Below, in pieces: positions 34,902-44,700 of a stretch of DNA of 53,070 nt. Both the position numbers and the translations under genes were made by a program. Source of the DNA: JBFMDN01 sp040753915 (lineage in GTDB: Bacteria; Desulfobacterota; Desulfomonilia; Desulfomonilales; Desulfomonilaceae). Every line of letters starts with the position of its first letter. Position 1 is the first letter of the stretch. The notes under the pieces are model-generated. The model did not search any database, was not told where the DNA came from, and saw only the letters and a list, made by a program, of their open reading frames with translations. The stretch spans positions 1 through 53,070 of the forward strand of contig JBFMDN010000039.1 of NCBI GenBank assembly GCA_040753915.1. Reading direction: 5' to 3'.

Positions 34902-36104
34902 ATGAATTCAACGACCATCCTGACGATCGACCCCCATATGACCCTTCAGAGGGATACCTACGAATCCCCCGAGCAGCAATCATGCGAAAACCCGAATTCA
35001 CCGCACGAAGAATCGTCCCAGAGTCTGGAGCACGTACCCGAGACCGCCGATCGCTTCGGGTGCGAAGACGCTGTTATTATCCCCGTACCCCCGGACATTG
35101 ACTCTCTCATAAAGTCATTCGAAATGATCTTTCAACTGCAACAACGTTCCGAAGAAATTCGCTACCTTTTGGAGAAGATAGACCACGTCCTTCTTACTTC
35201 ACGATCGGCTTCAGATCTTGCTCTCCGAATAGTCAAGATCCTGAAAGAAGAATTCGACCTGGCAGCAGTCCAGATCCTTTTCAGAGACGACCATCCCATA
35301 GCATCCAAATTTGCGTGGGGCACACCCGTCGGAGTGGGACTCATCCCTCCCGATCTGATGGATGCGGAAGAGCTCTTTTCGGAAGACCCATTCGTGCTCG
35401 ACGACCCCTCCGGGCCACTCGCCCACAGCCTATTTGGCGATCCTGCATTGCCGCTGTCTTCCGCGACAGTAGCCACGTTGAGCGCAAATGGCCACGAACT
35501 GGGCTTGCTCTGCCTCGGGAGCAGCGACCCAGGCCGCTATTGGTGCGGCATGAACACCGAGCTGATTGCCTCGCTGGCAACCAAAATCTCGCTGGGCATA
35601 CTTAACGCGTGGGACCACGAAACCCGAATGCGTGACGCTCTTCTAGCACGTGGAGAGGGCCCATACACGGAGGCGTTCTTTCTGGAGTACCTTCAAAAGG
35701 AGCTCAATCGTTCATGGCGGACGCTGACGCCGTTTTCGCTCATGGCACTTGAATGGCACCCTCACGCGGAAGGTTGCAGTCCGGCCAGAGAGCAGGTGGT
35801 TGCACTTGTTCAGAGCAACCTCCGCTCGGAAGACATCGTGGCTGAAAGCGAGTCGGGAAAGCTATGGGTTCTCTTGCCCCATACCAATATCGAGCATGCC
35901 AAGGCCGTTGGGGAGCGCCTTTCGGACCGGGTCAGGGAAGAGCTCCAGCACCGGGGGGTTCTCTCCGCCGGAATCACACAGTTCTCCCGGTACGCAGGCG
36001 TAGCATCCGCGCTTCTCAGACAGGCTGAGCGAGCCCTCGCTGAAGCCCGCGGTGCCAACGACTCCCCCGTGGTAGCCCATCCCCTCGACGAAGTCATTTC
36101 ATGA
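34902..36104 (+). CDS. GAF-like plus degenerate GGDEF signalling protein
   Basis: A 400-residue cytoplasmic protein. After a polar N terminus (1-70), a coiled-coil helix (about 75-100) leads to a GAF/DUF484-like domain (about 105-235). A C-terminal domain (about 250-390) keeps the diguanylate-cyclase outline (FFLEYLQKELNRSWR, LRSEDIVAESESGKLWVLLP, GVLSAGITQF), but the GGDEF signature is ESGKL. It therefore should not make c-di-GMP and may bind a ligand or a partner. AGGGGAA precedes the ATG at 34902. Its stop overlaps the next start as ATGA, so it is translationally coupled to the TrpF-like gene. Confidence 0.72.
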   Translation: MNSTTILTIDPHMTLQRDTYESPEQQSCENPNSPHEESSQSLEHVPETADRFGCEDAVIIPVPPDIDSLIKSFEMIFQLQQRSEEIRYLLEKIDHVLLTSRSASDLALRIVKILKEEFDLAAVQILFRDDHPIASKFAWGTPVGVGLIPPDLMDAEELFSEDPFVLDDPSGPLAHSLFGDPALPLSSATVATLSANGHELGLLCLGSSDPGRYWCGMNTELIASLATKISLGILNAWDHETRMRDALLARGEGPYTEAFFLEYLQKELNRSWRTLTPFSLMALEWHPHAEGCSPAREQVVALVQSNLRSEDIVAESESGKLWVLLPHTNIEHAKAVGERLSDRVREELQHRGVLSAGITQFSRYAGVASALLRQAERALAEARGANDSPVVAHPLDEVIS

Positions 36105-36865
36105 TGCGTGCACCATATCCCAGCACGCGTTGGCCTCCCCGTGTTCAGATTGCTGGAGTATCGAGCCTGGAAGAAGCGCTTTTCTGTTACAGGACAGGCG
36201 TAGAAGCCCTCGGATTCACTCTGGAGCTTCCCACAGGAATCCATGACGGTTTGACGCGCCAAGCAGCCGCGCAGATCATCGAGGCCCTTCCGAAGGGGAT
36301 CCTGCCTGTGGTCATTACGTACTTGGGCACAGCCCAAGACGCATCGGCACTGATCAAAGAGACGCGCTGCCGGGCAGTACAGTTCCACGGAGCGATTAGC
36401 CCCGACGAGGTCCGTCGTTTTCGAGATCTACTCCCCGAAGTCAGAACTATCGGCAGGGTTACCGTCTCAAGCTCCGCCGCTATCGCCGCTGCACGTCAGT
36501 TCGCTCCCCCAGAGTGGGATGCAATCATCCTCGACTCTATCGATCCTCGTACAGGGCAAATCGGCGCCACGGGATTGACCCACGATTGGTCGATCAGCAG
36601 AGCGATAGTGGAGGTAGTCCGAATCCCCGTGATCCTGGCGGGAGGGCTCACCCCCGACAACGTGGAGGAAGCCATAGCCCTAGCCCGTCCCGCCGCTGTG
36701 GATGTCCACACCGGAATTGAGAATCCCGACGGCACGAGATCTTTCTCCAAGATTCACGCGTTTACCAAGAAAGCCCTGCAAGCCCTGAGCCGCTGGTCGG
36801 TAGCCGAGCCTGGAGGGCACCCAAACGCGGACAGAACAGCATCGCCCACGGACAAGATTACGTGA
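36101..36865 (+). CDS. TrpF-like protein lacking the catalytic Cys
   Basis: A 254-residue TIM barrel clearly related to phosphoribosylanthranilate isomerase. VQFHGAISPDEV, AIILDSIDPRTGQIGATG-THDW, VILAGGLTPDNVEEA and VDVHTGIENPDGTR all align to TrpF. However, the first strand reads VQIAGVSS where active TrpF has VKICGIT, so the general-base Cys is Ala. The Arg of the substrate loop also seems lost (TGIHDG). The general-acid Asp (ILD) and the phosphate loops remain. It has a 40-residue disordered tail. No other trp gene is near; instead it is coupled to a GAF/GGDEF-like gene. It may bind or convert a different sugar phosphate, or be a sensor. Confidence 0.75.
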   Translation: MMRAPYPSTRWPPRVQIAGVSSLEEALFCYRTGVEALGFTLELPTGIHDGLTRQAAAQIIEALPKGILPVVITYLGTAQDASALIKETRCRAVQFHGAISPDEVRRFRDLLPEVRTIGRVTVSSSAAIAAARQFAPPEWDAIILDSIDPRTGQIGATGLTHDWSISRAIVEVVRIPVILAGGLTPDNVEEAIALARPAAVDVHTGIENPDGTRSFSKIHAFTKKALQALSRWSVAEPGGHPNADRTASPTDKIT

Positions 36866-36886
36866 CTCCGGGGGGCTCCCCGGGAG
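36866..36886 (+). terminator. GC-rich hairpin after the TrpF-like gene
   Basis: CTCCGGGG pairs with CCCCGGGAG (one bulged G) immediately behind the stop codon, with only a weak CCTTCCT tail. It lies before the convergent NifU-like gene. Confidence 0.4.
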
Positions 36887-36948
36887 CCTTCCTGACGAAT
36901 CGAGGCTCCCGTAAGCCCTGAGAGAATGGGCAAGTCAGAAACGGGGGA

Positions 36949-37170
36949 TCACACGGATTCGACTGCCTTCACCGAAGGAACTCTCTCCTTGAGTACTCGT
37001 TCAATGCCCATTTTCAACGTCATTTGACTCATAGGACACCCACCGCAAGCTCCGGTCAGCCGAACCTTCACAGTCCCATCGTCGGTGACATCGATCAATT
37101 CACAATCACCGCCGTCGGCCTGTAGCTGGGGACGGACCGTATCGAGGGCGGCCTGGACTTCTTCTCTCAT
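36949..37170 (-). CDS. NifU C-terminal-domain Fe-S scaffold
   Basis: A 73-residue stand-alone Nfu domain. TGACGGCPMSQMTLK has the C42-x2-C45 pair that holds a transient [4Fe-4S] cluster at a dimer interface, and VRPQLQADGGDCEL is the usual N-terminal part. It probably delivers clusters to apo-proteins, useful in a cell rich in ferredoxin-type enzymes. The gene stands alone, convergent with the TrpF-like gene. Confidence 0.92.
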   Translation of the reverse strand: MREEVQAALDTVRPQLQADGGDCELIDVTDDGTVKVRLTGACGGCPMSQMTLKMGIERVLKERVPSVKAVESV

Positions 37171-37320
37171 GTTCTAGCTCCTTTCGGATATGACGTAAAC
37201 GTATGTGAGGACCTTATCACACAATAAGCAGATACGAGAGAAGAAACAAGGCGTACGGGGGCCCGGTTGGTCACTGGGCCAAAAAGGGGGTCCCGACGCG
37301 GTAGTAAGCACCCGTGGTAC

Positions 37321-37388
37321 ATGCATTTAGCGCATGCTTTTCAGCCTGCATTCTTTGGAAATGGCAGCCTGAAAGGCTACCCCACATG
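37321..37388 (-). repeat. Repeat family R3, copy 2
   Basis: Reverse-strand copy of the unit at 33509-33569 (GTGGGGTAGCCTTTCAGGCT...GAATGCAGGCTGAAAAG). It lies on one side of the R1 copy at 37447. Confidence 0.65.
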
Positions 37389-37446
37389 GAGAGGATACAT
37401 GGGAAGGCCGTTAAGTGCCCGCATGTAGTGCAGGCTTTTCGAAAAC

Positions 37447-37633
37447 GTCTCAAAACTCGAAACACACCAAAAATCGTAGCACGATTGAGCGTCCATGCGT
37501 GGAAAGGCACCCTCACCCCAACCCTCTCCCAGAGGGCGAGGGGGCTGAAAGAATCCCCTCTCCCCCGCTCCGGGGGAGAGGGACAGGGTGAGGGGGTGTG
37601 CCACGATTATCACGGACTGCCGGCTTTCGAGAC
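37447..37633 (-). repeat. Repeat family R1, complete copy 3
   Basis: Inverted copy of 6481-6669 with termini GTCTCAAAACTCG and TTTCGAGAC. It is sandwiched between two R3 copies, making a composite repeat island of about 370 bp between the NifU-like and TetR genes. Confidence 0.7.
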
Positions 37634-37635
37634 AC

Positions 37636-37690
37636 TTTCTTTCAGCCTGCATTCTTTGGAGATGGCAGCCTAAAAGGCTACCCCACATGG
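37636..37690 (-). repeat. Repeat family R3, copy 3
   Basis: Second reverse-strand R3 unit, in the same direction as 37321-37388, flanking the R1 element on the other side. The two R3 units could reflect a duplication or recombination around the R1 copy. Confidence 0.65.
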
Positions 37691-37730
37691 AGGGATAGCA
37701 GCCTGGAACCCGGTGTTTGTGAGAAATGGC

Positions 37731-37759
37731 TTGACAAGGACGTACTGGTTCAGTACACA
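37731..37759 (+). promoter_or_regulatory. Candidate promoter of the TetR-synthase operon
   Basis: A perfect TTGACA (37731-37736) is followed after 17 nt by TACACA (37754-37759), a weak -10. A perfect palindrome GTACTG-GTT-CAGTAC (37742-37756) overlaps the spacer and -10, a likely repressor position. Confidence 0.45.
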
Positions 37760-37776
37760 GAGATTGCGAACGAACC

Positions 37777-37802
37777 GGTCAGTCATTTATCAACGACTGA
37801 CC
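37777..37802 (+). promoter_or_regulatory. Candidate TetR operator
   Basis: GGTCAGTC (37777-37784) and GACTGACC (37795-37802) are perfect 8-bp inverted arms. Counting inner bases, 11-bp arms with one mismatch surround a 4-nt centre. It lies 24-49 nt before the GTG start of the TetR gene and probably mediates autoregulation. Confidence 0.5.
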
Positions 37803-37825
37803 ATTGTGTTTTTTGTGAGGAAACC

Positions 37826-38785
37826 GTGAAAATACCATTCGACAAAGAAATACAGGATGTTATCACCAGAACAAAAACCCACAAAGACACCTTCGCCGTG
37901 CCCGAGCTCGTCGCAATCCTCGACCATGCCCTCCAACGATCCGCCGCATCAGACCTCTCCCCCGAAGAGGTCATCCTCAGGTTTGTCGAAAACGCGTCCA
38001 AAGCTCTCCTTGCTTCTCCCATATATTCGGACACTCTCATGCGAGAGCTTTATCGCAATGTCCTTAAGACTGCAAGCGCCCACAATGTCCCTCGAGAGAC
38101 TCTCCTCGAGGATCTCCTCTTCCTCAGCCTGAAACAGGGACCCGAACCCCATGACAAGAAGCGCAAGAAGCACAAAGACGCGAGAAGCCGGATACTTCAG
38201 GCTGCCCTCGCAGAGTTTTCCGAGCGCGGATACCACGCGTCAACAATAGATTCTATCGCAGACCGAGCGGGAATAGCCAAAGGAACCGTATACCGATACT
38301 TCAAGACCAAAGAAGCGCTCTTTCTCGCGCTCAAAGAAGATACCATGTCCGAATTTGTGGACCTAGCTAGGCAGGATTTGAGTCAAGAAGATGATATCCT
38401 TAATATAATCGAGCGCGTAATCAGAATGTATCTCGCCTTTTTCGAGAACAATTCTGCTTTCTTCAAAGTAATCATTCAAGAACACAAAGAATTCGGAACA
38501 GAATTCTCCGAAAAGTTCATCAACGAGCTTATTCTGGCGTTGCCAGGACTGAAAAGACGCTGCTGGAAGGCTTCTCGCAGCGGACGTCTGAAACAGATGA
38601 ATTACTTCACCGTGTTTTACGGCATCATCGGCTTTTTGAACGGAGTCATTCAGAAGTGGCTCCACGAAGGCGGAGAGGGTTCTCTGGTGGCCGAAGTCGA
38701 TACGGTCATCGAAGTTCTGTTCTACGGATTCGTGGTTCAGCCCCAAGCCGGAGAAAAAGCAAACTCATTGAAGGTGATTTCATGA
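37826..38785 (+). CDS. TetR-family regulator with N-terminal extension
   Basis: A 319-residue predicted repressor. Residues 119-168 are the TetR HTH (SRILQAALAEFSERGYHAST, IAKGTVYRYFKTKEALF), followed by a helical ligand/dimer domain (about 170-300). Unusually, about 110 residues precede the HTH: a helical region, then a Lys-rich linker (KKRKKHKD). TetR proteins normally start with the HTH at residue 10-20. The start is GTG at 37826 with GAGGA about 5 nt upstream; further upstream the frame enters repeats. It overlaps the synthase start by ATGA (38782-38785), so it is very likely the specific regulator of that gene. Confidence 0.82.
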   Translation: MKIPFDKEIQDVITRTKTHKDTFAVPELVAILDHALQRSAASDLSPEEVILRFVENASKALLASPIYSDTLMRELYRNVLKTASAHNVPRETLLEDLLFLSLKQGPEPHDKKRKKHKDARSRILQAALAEFSERGYHASTIDSIADRAGIAKGTVYRYFKTKEALFLALKEDTMSEFVDLARQDLSQEDDILNIIERVIRMYLAFFENNSAFFKVIIQEHKEFGTEFSEKFINELILALPGLKRRCWKASRSGRLKQMNYFTVFYGIIGFLNGVIQKWLHEGGEGSLVAEVDTVIEVLFYGFVVQPQAGEKANSLKVIS

Positions 38786-41700
38786 AATCATTTGATTGCG
38801 TTGGAGTCGAAATTCCTATTCTCTACATTAATCCACCGTACAACGCCGACTCTCGTATCATGTGCAGGGTTTCCCAGGCCGGCGGGCTTGGGATCGTGGA
38901 TCATGTGACCGCAGGGCCTGCACGCTTTACGGTACCAGCTCATACACCGCACGGGGTCCGACTTGGTCTCGAAGCGCTTCATGATCGGTCCTGGCAACCC
39001 GACGAGAAGTTGGCTGTGCTCCCACTGGAGAACTGGGAGGTCGTGTCGACTCTGGCATCTCAATCCCTTAACGGTATTCCAGTGCCGGTCTTCGTGGAAG
39101 TGGGAAACCGGCGACAAGCTGTTGCCGCAATCAATGCGGGAGCGAGTGGACTCATTGCACGGGGAAACGAAGGTCCAGGATGGGTGAGCGAAACTAGCGG
39201 TCTCGTACTTCTCCAGGAGATTATCGATCTCTCGGAGCTTCCCGTATTTCTCCAGGGAGGAATCAGCCCCAGAACCGCGCGAGCAGCTATTGCCGCGGGC
39301 GCCGCAGGAGTTGTGCTCGACGTCCACTTCACTCTCGCGGAAGAATCTCGTCTCCCTGAGAACCTGAAAGGATTCCTCTCCTCGTTGTCCTTTCCCACCA
39401 CCACGCTTCTTGCAGAGGGAAGGGCGACAGCTCTCCGCGTCTATTCCCGAATAGGGACCAGAATGGTCCGCGAGCTTCGCAAAATCGAGGAGACGCTATC
39501 GGACGATGAACGGGACGCGTACGAGGAGCGCCTCTCGATGGCTTTAACAGCACCGTGCGCGAACCCGGATTCCGATGAAGCGCTCCTGCCTCTTTCAGAG
39601 GACCTGGCAACAGCGGCAAAACTGGCTCGGGAGTACGGCGACACTCGAAGCATTGTTCAGGCGTTTTCGAAAACCATGGCAGAACTTGAGGGTCCCTGGC
39701 CGTTCACAGAGGATTCGCCTACCGCACGGGATCATGGTACCCGCTTTCCGCTCGTTCAGGGGCCAATGGCGCACGTGAGCGATAACCCCGAATTTCTCCG
39801 TGCGGTCGCATCCGCGGGCGCCTTGCCCTTTCTGGCTATGGGCAACATGCCTCGACCCATTGCAGAGGAAGCTCTGGCGCTGGCATCAGAGAAAACAAGG
39901 GGGCGGTTTGGTGTAGGACTCATAGGGCTTGAGGTCAATCGGGCGTGCTATGAGGCTCACCTGGAGTCAATGAAGAAGAACCCACCTCCATACGCGATAC
40001 TTGCAGCAGGTGGGCCGGAGCTTGCTAGACGGATCGAAGACAACGGGACCGCGTGCTATCTCCACTGCCCTGCGCCCTCGATGCTCTCCGAAGGGCTCAA
40101 AGTGGGACTTCGGAGGTTTGTGTTCGAGGGGTGCGAGTCCGGGGGTCACATAGGGACGTTGAGCAGCTTGAATCTCTGGTCGGCCAATCTGGACGAATTG
40201 CAGGAAGCCTCCCGAAACGGTCTCGATCTGAAGGAAGTGACGGTGCTTTTTGCAGGCGGAATTGCATCGAGCCGGGCCGCAGCCTTTGTCGCAGGTCTTG
40301 TTTCGGATCTGCCAGGACTCAAGGTTGGATTGCAAATGGGGACCGCATACCTTGCCACAGCGGAGGCTGTCTCCACATGTGCGATCACCCCTACTTATCA
40401 GCAGCTCACCCTTGAAAGCGACAGAACCGTGGTCATCGGAAGGACCGTGAACACGCGCGCACGGGCCGCGGGCTCCCCCATGGCCTCAAAGCTGATCGAT
40501 CGGGAGCTCGACCGAATTAAGAGTGGCATTTCTCTGCGAGAGCGAAAAGAACAGTACGAAAAGGACAATCTGGGCGCGCTTAGGCTGGCCTCGAAGGGGT
40601 GCGCCATTGACCCGAGCACCGCGACCTTTGACTGTCCGGTATTCTGTGACCTTCCGCCTGAGGAGCAGCTTCAAAGAGGACTGTACCTCATGGGGCAGGT
40701 GGTGTCTGTTTTGGACAGAGTCGAGAAAATAGAGGATCTGCATGCCCGGATCATCGAAGGCGGGCGCGCGGTATTCGAGGCTTCGACAAGACCGCGGGAG
40801 ACCGCGCAGAAAGTTGAGGAAAAAATTCTCCCGGGAGCTGGGGCGAGCGCGGAGGTCGAAATGCAGCGTGAGCCTATCGCAGTGGTTGGCATCGGAGTCC
40901 GGTTGCCGGGCTCCAATTCAGTCGCAGGCTTCTGGCAGCAGATCCTGGAGGGGAGGAGCGGAATAGTCGAGGTGCCGGAAGATCGCTGGGAAAACAAGGC
41001 ATTATACTACGATCCCGATCCCAAGGCTCCCGATAAGTCGTACAGTTGTATTGGTGGCTTTGTCCAAGATTTCACGTTCGATCCTCTCAAATACCGAATT
41101 CCCCCCGCTGTTGCCAAGAAGATGGACCGAACCCAACAGATGGCGGTTACCTGCGTCGCGGACGCATTGGCCGACGCGGGGCTCAGTCCTGACGAGCTTA
41201 AGGGCCGAAGGGTTGGTATCATTCTGGGCAACAGCATGGGGGGAGAGACCACGGATAAGTACGCGGCGCGAGTCCTGTTTCCCAGGACCTTGACCTGCCT
41301 TCAATCTGTGCTGGAGGACGCGAACGTTGACGAGCAGACACGGGCAAGGCTCCTCGAGGAATACCGCGCCCGGTACCTAGAGCATCTTCCCGACATCACC
41401 GAGGATTCGCTACCAGGGGAACTGGCAAACGTGATCTCCGGCCGGGTGGCAAATGTCTTCAATCTGGAAGGACCCAATTTTACCGTTGATGCCGCGTGCG
41501 CTTCCTCTATGGCGGCCGTGATGAACGCGGTGAACGCATTGAGAGAGGGCCGAATCGATTTTGCCATCACGGGGGGCGTAGACGCTGCCATGGGTCCAGC
41601 CTCTTTCGTGAAGTTTTGCAAGATTGGAGCACTCTCTCCGGACGGAAGCAGGCCTTTTGACGAAGGCGCGAATGGATTCGTGATGGGAGAAGGCGCTGGG

Positions 41701-44700
41701 GTGCTGATTCTCAAGCGGCTTTCCGATGCGGTACGCGACAATGACAGGATCTATGCGACGATCATCGAGGTTGGATCCTCATCGGATGGGAGAGGAAAAG
41801 GTATAACCGCACCGAACGCTGCCGGTCAGGAACGCGCGGTCCGAGCATGCTACGATGCAGCGGGAATCGATCCAACAACCGTGGGACTTATCGAGGCCCA
41901 CGGTACCTCCACGCCCGTTGGAGACAGGACCGAGTTGGCCACGCTGGACGGCTTCTTCAGATCTTTTGGAGCTGCTCCCGGCTCTGTGGGAATAGGCTCG
42001 GTCAAGTCCCAGATCGGTCACCTGAAGGCAGCAGCCGGAGCAGCGGGTATCGTGAAGGCAGCCCTGGCTCTGTACCATCGTATTCTGCCGCCCACAATAA
42101 ACGTTACTCGTCCGAACTCGTGCATCCAATGGGAGACTTCTCCACTAGCCCTCTTGGTAGAGCCCAGGCCGTGGAATACTCCCCCCGGAATTCCCCGACG
42201 AGCGGGTGCAAGCGCGTTTGGTTTCGGCGGAACCAATTTCCATGTGCTCCTGCAAGAGCACGTGCCAGGACTACGGGTCGTTCCCGGCCGAAAGAAGGAG
42301 GAATCCCCAGTCGTTTTCAATCCTCCTCCATGGCCTAAGCCTCCGACTATGGCTGTCGAAGGGGAGTTGTGGCTGCTGGCTGCTTCCGACACTGCCGATC
42401 TGGAGGCGAAGGCAAAAGGCCTCATGGAAGAACTCAGCAACGGACGGGTCGCTTCCCTGGCCCGCGACTATGGTCGGATCCCGCCCCATTCGACCGTTCG
42501 TGTGGGCTTTGCAGCAGCGGACGCGGAGGATGCCCGCAAGAAGCTGTCTCTCTTGCTGGATGCGATGAGCCACCCAGAAAAGAAAGCGGCCCTCCGGGCT
42601 CGAGGTATACACATCTCAGAGGGGTCAAAAACAAATGCACAGGCGGGTGTGGCTCTTCTCTTCCCAGGACAGGGCTCCCAGTATCCGTACATGCTCCGGG
42701 ATCTCGCTGAGCGATTCCCTGTGGTGGCACAGACGTTCGAAGAAGCTGACAAGATCCTTGTCTCTCTCGGCCTCCCCAGCGCCACCTCCATAACCTTTCC
42801 CACCCAGGAAGAAGCCGCGAACGCTCAGTCTGCAAAGGCTGACCCCATGCGGGACACCCAGATCCTCCAGCCTCTGATTTTGACTGCCGATACGGCCATC
42901 TTCCGTCTGCTCCAGCAAATCGGCATCAAGCCTACTGCTGTGGCGGGACACTCCCTCGGGGAATACGCCGCATGTGTCGCAGCGGGGGTGTTCTCGTTCA
43001 GGGACGCTCTCGAGGCGGTAGCGGTCCGAGGCAGGGAAATGTCCAAGGTGAGCATTGCAGATCCGGGCCTGATGATGAGCATCCCAGCAGACGCACGCCT
43101 GGTGGAAGAAGTACTCGCCCAGGTTGACGGTTACGTGGTGGCAGCCAACAAGAACTCCCCGAAACAGACCGTAATTTCCGGCCAGACCCACGCAGTGAAG
43201 AAGGCTGGCGAGCTCTTCGCAGCTCGCGGCCTCGAAGGCGTCCTGCTCCCGGTGTCCGCAGCCTTCCATTCTGGAGTCGTGGCGCCCGCACGGGAGCCCT
43301 TCATGCGGACTCTGGAAAAACTGACCGTGAACCCTCCTACGATCCCTGTGCTTTCGAACGTTACTGGCGATTTCTACCCCGTAGGACCGGCGGCTCCGTC
43401 GAAGATTCGCGACCTACTCGGCAAACAGTTTGCTGCGCCGGTAGAATGGGTTAAATCTTTGCGCAAGATGTACAGCGAAGGAATCAGGATTTTCGTTGAA
43501 TGCGGTCCCAAGCGAGTGATGACAAATCTTACCATTGACACGCTGCCGGCCGACGTCTTGGCCCTTCCCACCAATCATCCCAAGAAGGGCGGAGTTGCCC
43601 AGTTTCTTGAGGCTGCAGCCGCACTTGCGGCAGAAGGTTTGCCTATCGATTTTTCCTCTGCCGAGCTCCTTGAGAACACTGGGAAACTGACGGCCCCGAG
43701 ACAACCCGTCCCCTTGACGGTGGTCCCCGAGAGGCCTCAGCCTCAGCCTCCTGTCCCGACACAAAGCATTGCGACGCACCCGCTGGAGCAGTTGCTTGAT
43801 GACGAGCTTAGAGAGATCGCGGCAAAAGCGGAATTTACCCGATTCCTGGAATTCCAGGCTGACCCCATCCGCGATCTGGTGAAATCCGGCTTCAAATCCT
43901 GGGTCAAGAAAGTGCTCCCATTGGAACGAACCGTGAAGCACGTCGAGTCCGAGGGGATGAACTTCAAGCCCGTGGTTTTCAGCGGTGTGTCTGCTGGACT
44001 GCCCAGTGACGAACGTTTTCCATTCGATCATGAAGTCCTGGACGATTTACTGCTCGGCCGGAACTTCATAAAGCGGGTACCGGACGATGCCCGGCTGGAG
44101 ATGCTCGAAAAGAATGTGGAGCGGCTCCTGAAGGGACCTAAGGGGGAAGTAGAGATTCAGGCAGTGGAAGATACGTCGGGGGTGATCAAGCTCGCCGGCT
44201 TTTTCAGCGAAGAGGAAATCATTGAGCAATATGGCATTGACGAGAGACTTGTCCGGGCCATGGATGTTACCACCAGGCTGGCTGTGGCCGCGGGAATAGA
44301 GGCATTGCGCGACGCCGGTATTCCGCTGCTCCTGCAGAAACGCACAACGAGCATAGGCCACGAGCTTCCCGACAGTTGGGCGCTCCCTCCGTCCATGAGG
44401 AAAGAGACAGGGGTGATCTTTGCGTCAGCTTTTCCTGGTATGGCGTCGCTCGCGGATGAAGTGGCCCGTGGTACTGCGTCTCGGTACGGGTCGGGAGCGA
44501 AACGGCGACTCATCGACTTCTATACAGGACTTCTGGAGAGAATCCGAGACGATCGCGAACGGGAACGGATCACCAAATGGTTTACCCAGGAGTTCAGTCG
44601 CTTGAGCCCGGACAACCCGGACGAGATCTACTCCTTTAACCGGGATTTCCTCCTGCGAGTAATGAGTGGTGGCCAGGGGCAAATTGCCCAATTGATCAAG

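Noticed and set aside
34902..36104. Active diguanylate cyclase
   Set aside because: The GGDEF signature is replaced by ESGKL, so synthesis of c-di-GMP is not supported.
37321..37690. CRISPR array
   Set aside because: Only two or three degenerate, long, unevenly spaced units with internal hairpins; no cas genes in the window.
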